64,000 bases of DNA from Bacillota bacterium (GTDB lineage: Bacteria > Bacillota > Clostridia > Acetivibrionales > DSM-1351), in the NCBI GenBank assembly GCA_023460955.1, contig JAEWOH010000063.1, positions 14,057 to 78,056 of the forward strand, written 5' to 3'. This document shows positions 17,885 through 25,486 of the stretch, piece by piece. The notes beneath the pieces are model-generated. The model did no database searches. It was given only the letters and a program-made list of their open reading frames with translations, and was not told the origin of the DNA. Positions within the stretch are counted from its first letter, which is position 1. Every line of letters begins with the position of its first letter. Both the position numbers and the translations under genes were made by a program.

Positions 17885-18270
17885 ATGAACATATTTGAAA
17901 TCAAACAGACTATGATTGACAAACGTATTCCGAAGGAAGTAATGGAGCAATTTTTGAAGAACGCATCAAAATACTAAACGCAATGGATATGAATGAATCC
18001 GCACGTTGTCGATTAAATGATGATGGAACGCTGAGTATCTTCTGGAATTAAGAAGAGAATGGGAAATATAGATGCGTATGCTCAATCATAAATAAATTGT
18101 CAAAACCCGCAACCGTTTCTCTTACATATTGCGGTTGTTGCAGCGGGCATGTAGAATATGGTTTCGAAAATAGTCTAGACATGAGGCTGCGACTTATAGA
18201 AACTGTATCATCACCTATCAATTCTAACGGTGAAAAACAATGCGAACATCTTTATGAAATAATTAAATAA
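17885..18270 (+). pseudogene. Broken Cys-rich protein gene (DUF6144-like)
   Basis: ATG at 17885 opens a frame that stops after 30 codons, while the coding sense continues in another frame from about 17941 and is broken again by an in-frame TAA at 18049-18051 before ending at 18270. Reading across both lesions gives one protein of about 128 residues. It has a conserved-looking carboxy part (LTYCGCCSGHVEYGFE, then RLIETVSSPINSNGEKQCEHL) with clustered cysteines. This resembles small clostridial cysteine proteins that I recall as DUF6144; the family name is uncertain. One frameshift plus one nonsense codon indicate decay, unless the reading is wrong at both points. Confidence 0.65.
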
Positions 18271-18308
18271 TAATTGACGGACGTCCTTAATGTGGTGAGG
18301 GGGTAAAA

Positions 18309-19073
18309 ATGAACGAAAAAGCAGAACTGCAAAAGGTTAGCGAGGAAACCATGCGCTTTATGCGAGGGAAGTATGTTTTAGATGAAGTGGGCAACGGGAA
18401 AGATGAATTGAAATTCCGCAGAGGCGGGAAAACGGTGCTGACTATCTACACTCGTGAGGATCATTATGATTTTCTCGTTATTTTCGGAAAGGCAGAACGT
18501 GAATTATTTGAGATGCGGCGAAATGAATTTCCGCAGAAGATACGGGAAATATACGAAAACAGCAAAACATATCATGACGGCAAATGGATGTCTATTTCCG
18601 TCGCCGATTTGCCTACGCTTGAAGCTGTCAAGCAGCTTGTATTGATTAAGAAAAGGCCTAACCGAAAGCCGTTTCCAAAAGAGCAGGCGGTCTATGCCAG
18701 CTGCGGGCATCGTTGCGATTTGTGTGTCCATTATAACGGCGGTACAATCAGCGAGGAGTTACGGACCGAGTTGAAAGAGCGATTGATACGTGTATACGCG
18801 GGTGGTGTAGGCGATGGGGGGTATTGGGGCGATGATATGAAGTTGTGTGATGGCTGTCATACAGGGGGATTAGATAAAGGCTTTAACTGCGATTCATTAA
18901 AATGCGCAGCAGAAAATAACGTTGATAGATGCCAGAATTGTCATAAAAATCCCTGTGATAAATCACACCATTTATATCAAGGGCTAAAACCTGAAATCCA
19001 CACAAATACCATTGCTGCCGACGACGTTACATGGGTGATTTTGCCTTATGTGTATGAGCAATACGGAAATTAA
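18309..19073 (+). CDS. DUF3788-like protein with C-terminal Cys cluster
   Basis: 254 residues, cytoplasmic. The amino half (about 1-115) matches the DUF3788 pattern: GGKTVLTIYTREDHYDFLVIFG, then a YHDGKWMSI strand and LPTLEAVKQLVLIKKRP. The carboxy half carries about a dozen cysteines (CGHRCDLCVHY, CDGCH, CDSLKC, CQNCHKNPC) resembling the DUF3795 zinc- or iron-binding type. A fusion of these two modules is seen in clostridia to my recollection, but the function is unknown. GAGGGGG precedes the ATG. It lies downstream of the MerR gene and the broken Cys-rich gene; all three use somewhat more GC-rich codons than their neighbours and may have arrived together (inference). Confidence 0.75.
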   Translation: MNEKAELQKVSEETMRFMRGKYVLDEVGNGKDELKFRRGGKTVLTIYTREDHYDFLVIFGKAERELFEMRRNEFPQKIREIYENSKTYHDGKWMSISVADLPTLEAVKQLVLIKKRPNRKPFPKEQAVYASCGHRCDLCVHYNGGTISEELRTELKERLIRVYAGGVGDGGYWGDDMKLCDGCHTGGLDKGFNCDSLKCAAENNVDRCQNCHKNPCDKSHHLYQGLKPEIHTNTIAADDVTWVILPYVYEQYGN

Positions 19074-19202
19074 GAAGTATAGCAACCTGATTTTCAGAGT
19101 TATTCTGGTAATAACTATGTCTACCCATTGGTATTCTATGCATAATTGTTCAAACTAGGGTATAATGTTCATATTAATACATAGAAATAGGGGATAGCTA
19201 CT

Positions 19203-20171
19203 ATGAGTTCTTTGGAAAATACCATAAAGGAATTGTATACTTATCTTCCGCCTCTTACCAAACGACCTGACTTTGACCAGTTCTGGTCGGATACGCTTAA
19301 AGAGGCCTGGGGTGTAAATCTTAATGCAACAGTCAAGCAATATGATTATCCAAGCCCTTATGTAAAAGTCTACGAAATTGAGTACAATGGCTTTGATACC
19401 ACACCCATACATGGATGGTATATAGTCCCTGATTTTTTGAAAAAAGATAAATACCCTTGCCTAATAAATTACCATGGCTTTGGAGGGGACAGAGGAATGC
19501 CTGCCGACTTTATGGCCTGGTGTATGATGGGTATGGCTGTAATATCTGTGGATTGTAGGGAACAGAGCGGGAAAACCGGAAACTCTGCCACCTTTACAAG
19601 CGGAATGACCGGAAATGTGGCTTGTAAAGGTGTTTTAAACAAAAATGAATACTATTATCGGGCTGTTATCATGGACTGCATCAAGGCTATTGATTTTGCC
19701 AACAGCAGACCGGAAATTGACGCTGACAAAATAGTTATACATGGTATAAGCCAGGGAGGGGCATTGGGAATGGCAGTTTGCTCACTGGACAGCAGACCAA
19801 CGCTGGCAATGGTGGATGTCCCCAGCAGTAGTAATCTTGAAGTCAGAGTTGAAGGAGCTTACGGGTCTTTTTCAAGTATCACTGAGTACTTAAAGAAGTA
19901 TCCTTACCAGCTTGAGAAAGTTTATGAGACTCTCAGCTATTTTGATACCATGAACATGGCCGACAAAATTAAGTGCAGAGTATTTGCTTCTGTAGCTTTA
20001 AAGGATAATGTGTGCCCTGCAAAATGTTATTTTGCAACCTATAACAGGATAACAGCACCGAAGGAGATAAGGATTTATCCTTTTAATGGACATGAGGGCG
20101 GACACGCCATTCATTTTGAAGAAAAACTTAAGTTTCTAAAAAGCAGTGGATTTTTGGAACATAAAGAATAA
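19203..20171 (+). CDS. CE7 acetyl xylan esterase / cephalosporin-C deacetylase
   Basis: 322 residues, normal for CE7. Family blocks: RPDFDQFW near residue 21, the HGW strand, YHGFGGDRGMP (oxyanion region), the nucleophile Ser183 in GISQGG, the acid in ALKDNVCP, and His in NGHEGGHAIHFEE. The RGQxxS motif that binds the oligosaccharide appears as CREQSG, slightly changed. CE7 enzymes remove acetyl groups from xylo-oligosaccharides and are often hexamers in the cytoplasm; no signal peptide is present. This fits uptake of acetylated xylo-oligosaccharides and the GH43/GH51/GH127 set elsewhere in the window. A weak ribosome site (GGGGAT) precedes the ATG. Confidence 0.92.
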   Translation: MSSLENTIKELYTYLPPLTKRPDFDQFWSDTLKEAWGVNLNATVKQYDYPSPYVKVYEIEYNGFDTTPIHGWYIVPDFLKKDKYPCLINYHGFGGDRGMPADFMAWCMMGMAVISVDCREQSGKTGNSATFTSGMTGNVACKGVLNKNEYYYRAVIMDCIKAIDFANSRPEIDADKIVIHGISQGGALGMAVCSLDSRPTLAMVDVPSSSNLEVRVEGAYGSFSSITEYLKKYPYQLEKVYETLSYFDTMNMADKIKCRVFASVALKDNVCPAKCYFATYNRITAPKEIRIYPFNGHEGGHAIHFEEKLKFLKSSGFLEHKE

Positions 20172-20394
20172 CAGTTAATGGATAAAGGACTTAACTTAAA
20201 AATCACATTCGTAGATTCTGACTTATTTATAGCAAATATTGAAATGAAGTAACTGCTGTTTATATTTAAAATAAGTATATAGTCTGCCATATGGATTAAT
20301 TAAAATATATCGGGGTATAAATAAGAAATAATTAAAAACAGGTAAATAAAGTACTTATTAAATACGTATGATTAATAAAAAGGAGGAAGTTTTA

Positions 20395-21564
20395 ATGGGT
20401 TTTAATTATTATATTCCAACTCGTATTTTATTTGGAAAGGGCCAGCTTGAAAATCTTAGCAAGCAGACTTTACCAGGTAAAAAGGCACTGATTGTTACCT
20501 CTGCCGGTACATCCATGAAGAAACACGGTTATCTGGCCAGGCTGGAAGATCAGCTAAAGAAAGCAAATGTAGATTATGTTTTATTTGATAAGATTTTGCC
20601 TAATCCAATAAAACCGCATGTAATGGAGGGTGCAAAGTTGGCTAAAGACACCGGCTGCGACTTCGTTATAGGTCTTGGAGGAGGCAGCAGCATCGATTCC
20701 TCAAAATCAATAGCTATAATGGCCACTAACGAAGGAGACTACTGGGATTATATAGGTGGAGGTTCAGGCAAAGCAAAACCTGTAGCAAACGATCCACTTC
20801 CTATTGTTGCCATAACCACCACAGCGGGTACAGGTACCGAAGCAGATCCTTGGACAGTTATAACAAATGATGAGAGCAATGAAAAGATTGGTTTCGGTTA
20901 TGACAAGACTTTCCCGGTATTATCAATTGTTGATCCTGATTTAATGATGACTGTGCCACCTCACCTTACTGCCTACCAAGGCTTTGATGCTCTGTTCCAC
21001 AGTACCGAAGGATATATTAATGTATTTTCAAATGATATGAGCGATATGTATGCCATCAAGAGCATAGAGCTTATCGGCAAATATCTTTCTACAGCGGTTA
21101 ATGAAGGCTCAAACGAAGAGGCTCGTGACAGAGTTGCATTGGCAAATACAATCGCAGGTATGGTAGAATCTACTTCAGGCTGTACATCAGAGCATTCGCT
21201 GGAACATGCCTTGAGTGCATTCCATCCTGAGCTGCCTCATGGTGCGGGATTAATTATGGTTAGTGAAGCATATTATACCTTCTTTGCAAAGTCGGGTACG
21301 TGTGATCAGAGGCTTATAGACATGGCTATTGCACTGGGCAAAAAGGATGCAAAGGACCCAATGGATTTTGTAACTGCACTGGTAGATTTGCAGAAAGCCT
21401 GCGGCGTATACGGACTCAAAATGTCTGATTACGGTATAAGGGAAGATGAGCTTGAAACTCTTGCCCAGAATGCAAGACATACCATGGGAGGGTTGTTTGC
21501 TTGTGATCCTGCACAGCTGACAGACAAGGATGTAATAGAAATACTGAGAAGATCCTATAAGTAA
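20395..21564 (+). CDS. Iron-containing alcohol dehydrogenase
   Basis: 389 residues from the ATG at 20395, with AGGAGG eight bases upstream. It is a group III alcohol dehydrogenase: YYIPTRILFGKG at the amino end, the nucleotide loop GLGGGSSIDSSK, TTTAGTGTEADPW, and iron-ligand blocks DALFHSTEGY and SLEHALSAFHPELPHGAG. Relatives are butanol and 1,3-propanediol dehydrogenases, which reduce short aldehydes with NAD(P)H. The substrate cannot be fixed from sequence. Monocistronic with its own terminator; no Rex site was seen upstream, unlike adhE. Confidence 0.93.
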   Translation: MGFNYYIPTRILFGKGQLENLSKQTLPGKKALIVTSAGTSMKKHGYLARLEDQLKKANVDYVLFDKILPNPIKPHVMEGAKLAKDTGCDFVIGLGGGSSIDSSKSIAIMATNEGDYWDYIGGGSGKAKPVANDPLPIVAITTTAGTGTEADPWTVITNDESNEKIGFGYDKTFPVLSIVDPDLMMTVPPHLTAYQGFDALFHSTEGYINVFSNDMSDMYAIKSIELIGKYLSTAVNEGSNEEARDRVALANTIAGMVESTSGCTSEHSLEHALSAFHPELPHGAGLIMVSEAYYTFFAKSGTCDQRLIDMAIALGKKDAKDPMDFVTALVDLQKACGVYGLKMSDYGIREDELETLAQNARHTMGGLFACDPAQLTDKDVIEILRRSYK

Positions 21565-21615
21565 AAGTTTATTTTTATTATAGTTTGTTTATTATCATAT
21601 TAATGAAATATGGAT

Positions 21616-21657
21616 AAAAGGGAACAGGGGACAGAAGCTAATACCCGGTTCCCTTTT
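21616..21657 (+). terminator. Terminator after the iron alcohol dehydrogenase gene
   Basis: A perfect 10-bp stem, aaaagggaac/gttccctttt, closes a 22-base loop about 50 bases after the stop. The right arm supplies the T run. Confidence 0.75.
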
Positions 21658-21729
21658 GCGTTTTGGGCATGCACAATTTTTATATATAATGTATAATGGA
21701 TTAAATAAATGACAAAGGTCGTATTTTTT

Positions 21730-22491
21730 ATGAAGAATATATTCAGTCTAAAGAAAGCTAATTGGGAAAAAATTACCTTCTGGTTTGTATTTGCAACGCT
21801 TGTTGCATCTACAATTTTTTCTCTGGTAAATGTTATTTTATCTCCTTCGGGTGCTATACAGCAAGCAAGGTATCAAAAGCTCAAAAGTGATTACGTGCTA
21901 ATGCTGATTCAATGTATTATGGGTATGATAATAATGTTTTTGCCTTCAATACTGGAGAGAAAGTGGAAGATTAACATACCCAGCTTTATGCATATAGTAT
22001 TTGTCTTTTTCCTTTATGCTGCTATTTATTTAGGGGAAGTCAGAAGTTTTTATTATCACATTCCTCACTGGGATACTGTTTTACATACTTTCAGCGGAGC
22101 GATGATAGGTGCTCTGGGCTTTTCTGTCGTAAGGCTGCTGAATGATTCTGAAAAAGTTCAGATTAATCTTAGTCCGCTGTTTGTAGCCATTTTTGCATTT
22201 TCCTTTGCGCTGGCTATAGGTGCACTCTGGGAGGTTTATGAGTTTTCCTTTGATAAACTTCTTGGATTGAATATGCAAAAGTTTGCCTATGAAAACGGGA
22301 GTCTAAGAGTTGGAAGAGATGCATTGACCGACACTATGAAGGATTTGATTGTAGATGCCCTGGGAGCTCTGGGAACTAGTATAATGGGTTATATATCCTT
22401 AAAATTTAAAAAAGGCTGGCTGGAAAAATTTGCAGTAACCAGAAGTCTCTCTGGGGAGGACCCGGCTGTTACCAAAGAGCTGATTTCTTAA
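21730..22491 (+). CDS. Polytopic membrane protein, DUF2238/YjdF-like
   Basis: About 253 residues from the ATG at 21730 (AAAGG eleven bases upstream); ATG 21709 in the same frame adds seven residues but lacks a site. Six or so hydrophobic segments span residues 18-190. Polar motifs between them, WDTVLHTFSGAMIGALGF and GALWEVYEFSFDKL, followed by DALTDTMKDLIVDALGAL, match the DUF2238 pattern of conserved acidic residues and histidine inside the membrane. Function is unknown. The gene stands alone between a terminator and the convergent GntR gene. Confidence 0.72.
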   Translation: MKNIFSLKKANWEKITFWFVFATLVASTIFSLVNVILSPSGAIQQARYQKLKSDYVLMLIQCIMGMIIMFLPSILERKWKINIPSFMHIVFVFFLYAAIYLGEVRSFYYHIPHWDTVLHTFSGAMIGALGFSVVRLLNDSEKVQINLSPLFVAIFAFSFALAIGALWEVYEFSFDKLLGLNMQKFAYENGSLRVGRDALTDTMKDLIVDALGALGTSIMGYISLKFKKGWLEKFAVTRSLSGEDPAVTKELIS

Positions 22492-22500
22492 AGTTCTTTC

Positions 22501-22539
22501 TTAAAAATCTTCCTTAAAAATCTTCCTTAAAAATCTTCT
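22501..22539. repeat. 13-bp tandem repeat, three copies
   Basis: ttaaaaatcttcc is repeated head to tail three times (last base changed) just after the membrane-protein stop and before the GntR gene end. It looks like simple slippage duplication. Confidence 0.8.
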
Positions 22540-22568
22540 ACAGTTTTGGCAAAACAGCTTTAAATAAT

Positions 22569-23240
22569 TTAAATAAAGTAGCAGGGATACTTTTCTTTGA
22601 GAACACCGGAATGCTCCAGACCGGAGTAGTGATGCTGCTTTAGTAGAGAAGAGCATTCGGGATTGCGGGTTTCAATCATTTCCACAATGTCATTATGCTC
22701 CCTGCATACCTTATGCAGCATTTCAGGCTCATACATTGTAAGAACTCTGTATCTGTTGTAATGGATACGGGTTGTGCTGATTATATCCCAAATTGTTTCG
22801 TGCCTGGCGGATTGAAATATCAGCCTGTGAAAATCATTATCGAGTTCAAGGAATTCTTCAACTGTTCCGGCTTCTTCTGCAAGTTCTTTTTGCATCCGCA
22901 GGTTCTTTTTTATTTCCTGAGGGAGTACAAGTCCTTTTTGTATTATTTCAGTAACCACCTGGCTTTCAAGAATATTTCTCATGTATACGCTTTCTCTTAC
23001 AAAGGGCAGATCAATCAACGATACAAAAGTACCCTTCTGGGGATATATATTTAACAGCTTTTCATAGGAAAGCCGGATAAATACTTCCCTGACAGGTGTT
23101 CTGCTTACGTTTAGAAGCTCAGAGATTTCGCTTTCACTTATCATTTGCCCGGGCTTATATTCCAGATTCAATATTTTATTCATTATTTCCAGGTATATAA
23201 CTTCCTTTAAAGGAAGTACATTTCTTGAGTAGCTGCCCAT
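22569..23240 (-). CDS. GntR-family regulator, FadR/FCD subfamily
   Basis: 223 residues. The winged helix-turn-helix (about 10-75) shows PGQMISESEISELLNVSRTPVREVFIRL, the GntR signature, followed by an all-helical FCD ligand domain (about 85-210) with the metal-site pattern DNDFHRLIFQSA and HRIH-like positions (REHNDIVEMIE). FCD regulators usually answer to sugar acids such as gluconate, glucuronate or their keto-deoxy products. It is divergent from kdgA-kdgK, whose promoter carries a palindrome between -35 and -10, so it most likely represses that pair and is relieved by a sugar acid. AAGGAG lies six bases before the ATG. Confidence 0.9.
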   Translation of the reverse strand: MGSYSRNVLPLKEVIYLEIMNKILNLEYKPGQMISESEISELLNVSRTPVREVFIRLSYEKLLNIYPQKGTFVSLIDLPFVRESVYMRNILESQVVTEIIQKGLVLPQEIKKNLRMQKELAEEAGTVEEFLELDNDFHRLIFQSARHETIWDIISTTRIHYNRYRVLTMYEPEMLHKVCREHNDIVEMIETRNPECSSLLKQHHYSGLEHSGVLKEKYPCYFI

Positions 23241-23315
23241 ATAACTCCTTAATTTACGAATATACTTTGTGTTAAATTATACAAAATTCATAGGAATAAA
23301 TCCAGGTTTCTTATG

Positions 23316-23344
23316 TTGACACCGAACTTGTATACTAGTATATT
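23316..23344 (+). promoter_or_regulatory. kdgA promoter with palindromic operator in the spacer
   Basis: TTGACA (23316-23321) and TATATT (23339-23344) are 17 bases apart. The perfect palindrome TATACTAGTATA (23331-23342) lies in the spacer and overlaps the -10 box. The position and the divergent GntR gene suggest it is that regulator's operator. Confidence 0.75.
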
Positions 23345-23436
23345 AATATATAATAAATGATTTATCAATAGCTAAACAAATTGTGTATTAGTGCTAAAAA
23401 CGATAGTTTTTAAATAAAAAGGAGATAAGTGCTGCT

Positions 23437-24078
23437 ATGAATAAGACTGAGGTATTGCAGAAAATATGCGACTGCGGTGTGGTTGCAGTTGTAAGGGCTG
23501 AAAGCGCTGAGCAGGCAATTAAAATATCCGATGCCTGTGTTGAGGCTGGAATTAATGCCATTGAAATTACTTTTACCGTTAATGGAGCCGTTGATGTTAT
23601 TAAACAGTTGGCAGAAGCAAACAAAGACGGAAAAATTCTAATCGGAGCAGGAACAATTCTTGACCCTGAAACAGCAAGGGCAGCAATATTGGCAGGAGCA
23701 CAATTCATAGTAAGTCCATGCCTTAACACAGAGGTTGTAAAGCTGTGCAACAGATATCAGGTAGCCTGTATGCCGGGCGCAATGACTGTTAAAGAGGCAG
23801 TAGAGTGTATGGAAGCCGGAGCGGACATAGTAAAGGTATTCCCGGGAGAACTGTTCGGACCTGCAATTATCAAAGCCTTTAAAGGACCTCTGCCATATAT
23901 AAGATTAATGCCTACAGGCGGAGTTAATCTTGATAATGTTGGAGAATGGATTAAAGCCGGAAGCGTTGCGGTAGGTGTAGGAGGAAATTTAACCGCAGGA
24001 GCCAAAAAAGGTGACTATGAATCAATTGTTACTATAGGAAAGCAATTTGTTGAAAAGGTTAAGCAGGCAAGAGTCTGA
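23437..24078 (+). CDS. kdgA: KDPG/KHG aldolase
   Basis: 213 residues, the usual length. 2-keto-3-deoxy-6-phosphogluconate aldolase cleaves KDPG to pyruvate and glyceraldehyde-3-phosphate; many also act on 4-hydroxy-2-oxoglutarate. Glu44 (AIEITF) and Schiff-base Lys133 (ADIVKVFPG) are in place, with the phosphate-binding LMPTGGV and VGVGGNL loops. GGAG stands 12 bases before the ATG. The next gene is KDG kinase, so the pair converts 2-keto-3-deoxygluconate to central intermediates. No uronate isomerase or dehydratase is adjacent, so the source of KDG (pectin or glucuronoxylan uronic acids) is made elsewhere. Confidence 0.96.
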   Translation: MNKTEVLQKICDCGVVAVVRAESAEQAIKISDACVEAGINAIEITFTVNGAVDVIKQLAEANKDGKILIGAGTILDPETARAAILAGAQFIVSPCLNTEVVKLCNRYQVACMPGAMTVKEAVECMEAGADIVKVFPGELFGPAIIKAFKGPLPYIRLMPTGGVNLDNVGEWIKAGSVAVGVGGNLTAGAKKGDYESIVTIGKQFVEKVKQARV

Positions 24079-24105
24079 TAAAAATTGGTCGTTAGGAGGC
24101 TTGTT

Positions 24106-25206
24106 ATGTCCATACTTGAATTAAAACCGAAAGGAAGCTATAAATACGATTGTATATCTTTGGGAGAGGTAATGCTCAGACTTGATCCCGGAGATGGAAG
24201 GATTAAGAACGCAAGAGAGTTCAGAGCTTGGGAGGGTGGCGGAGAATACAATGTATCAAGAGGTCTTCGCAAATGCTTTGGTCTGAACTGTGCAGTAGTT
24301 ACAGCTTTTGCCGAAAATGATATAGGGCGCCTTATCGAGGATTTTATCCTGCAGGGCGGCGTTGACACTTCACTAATAAAATGGGTGCCATTTGACGGAA
24401 TAGGACGTGCGGTGAGAAACGGTCTTAACTTTACAGAAAGAGGATTCGGAATAAGAGCTGCTCTCGGGGTTTCTGACAGGGCGAATACTGCCGCTTCTCA
24501 GCTTAAAGCCGGAGATATTGACTGGGAATATATTTTCGGTCAGCTTGGTGTGAGATGGTTCCACACGGGCGGGATTTTTGCAGCTTTATCCGAAACAACC
24601 CCTGAGGTAGTAATTGAAGCTGTAAAAGCAGCAAAGAAGTATGGGACTGTTGTTTCCTATGACCTGAACTATAGACCATCCCTCTGGAATTACATAGGAG
24701 GTAACAAGAAGGCTCAGGAAGTTAATAAGGAGATAGCAAAATACATTGATGTTATGATTGGAAATGAAGAAGATTTTACTCAGTGCCTGGGCTTTGAAAT
24801 AGAAGGCAATGACTCAAGCCTTAAGGAATTAGATATTGAAGGCTACAAAAAGATGATTGACAAGGTAGTTAAAGCATATCCGAATATGAAAGTAGTAGCT
24901 ACTACCTTAAGAGGGGTTAAAACTGCTACGGTAAATGATTGGAGCGCTATCTGTTGGGCGGAAGGCAAGATATACAGATCAATAGAATTTCCGGCACTTG
25001 AAATATATGATAGAGTGGGCGGCGGAGACAGCTTTGCATCAGGTCTGGTTTACGGACTTATGACTGCTGATGATGCCCAGAAGGCCGTCAACTATGGTGT
25101 GGCTCACGGAGCTTTAGCCATGACCACCCCCGGTGATACCTCAATGGCCAGCCTAAAAGAGGTGGAAGGCGTTATGAAGGGACTTGGTGCGAGAGTTGTA
25201 AGGTAA
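24106..25206 (+). CDS. kdgK: 2-keto-3-deoxygluconate kinase (PfkB family)
   Basis: 366 residues from the ATG at 24106, with AGGAGG seven bases upstream. PfkB features: the amino-terminal GEVMLRLDPGDGRI, the glycine pair region WEGGGEYNVSRGL, and the carboxy-terminal signature with the catalytic base, YDRVGGGDSFASGL. WFHTGGIFAAL is the substrate lid region seen in KDG kinases. It phosphorylates KDG at O6 for the aldolase encoded just upstream (27-base gap, one transcript). It is slightly longer than typical KDG kinases because of an insertion near residues 220-245. A strong terminator follows. Confidence 0.9.
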   Translation: MSILELKPKGSYKYDCISLGEVMLRLDPGDGRIKNAREFRAWEGGGEYNVSRGLRKCFGLNCAVVTAFAENDIGRLIEDFILQGGVDTSLIKWVPFDGIGRAVRNGLNFTERGFGIRAALGVSDRANTAASQLKAGDIDWEYIFGQLGVRWFHTGGIFAALSETTPEVVIEAVKAAKKYGTVVSYDLNYRPSLWNYIGGNKKAQEVNKEIAKYIDVMIGNEEDFTQCLGFEIEGNDSSLKELDIEGYKKMIDKVVKAYPNMKVVATTLRGVKTATVNDWSAICWAEGKIYRSIEFPALEIYDRVGGGDSFASGLVYGLMTADDAQKAVNYGVAHGALAMTTPGDTSMASLKEVEGVMKGLGARVVR

Positions 25207-25250
25207 AAAATAAATAAGACAGTTTATTGCTGATTTATGTTGAAAGCAAA

Positions 25251-25287
25251 ACAAATGCGGGAGCCTTCGCGGGGCTCCCGCATTTGT
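25251..25287 (+). terminator. Terminator of the kdgA-kdgK operon
   Basis: A perfect 15-bp stem, acaaatgcgggagcc with ggctcccgcatttgt, is followed by ctttag. It is one of the strongest hairpins in the window. Confidence 0.9.
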
Positions 25288-25355
25288 CTTTAGAAAATAT
25301 ATTTCTACCAAGCATTATGCCATTGAAAAGCTACCCGTTTCACGATAATATATAC

Positions 25356-25376
25356 TTGTATGCACATGCATACCAA
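25356..25376 (+). promoter_or_regulatory. Palindrome upstream of the GH127 gene, possible GntR/LacI operator
   Basis: GTATGCA-ca-TGCATAC (25358-25373), flanked by TTG and CAA, lies about 110 bases before the GH127 start. Its GTAT/ATAC arms resemble the operator inside the kdgA promoter, so the same regulator might bind both; this is by eye only. Confidence 0.45.
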
Positions 25377-25486
25377 TTAATACCACAAGACACGCATATA
25401 TAAATTAATCTTTTACAAGCAAGTTCATGTCTTAAAGACTTTAACTGTTTGAAAAGATCCGATTAATATTGCAGAATGGGGGATAT

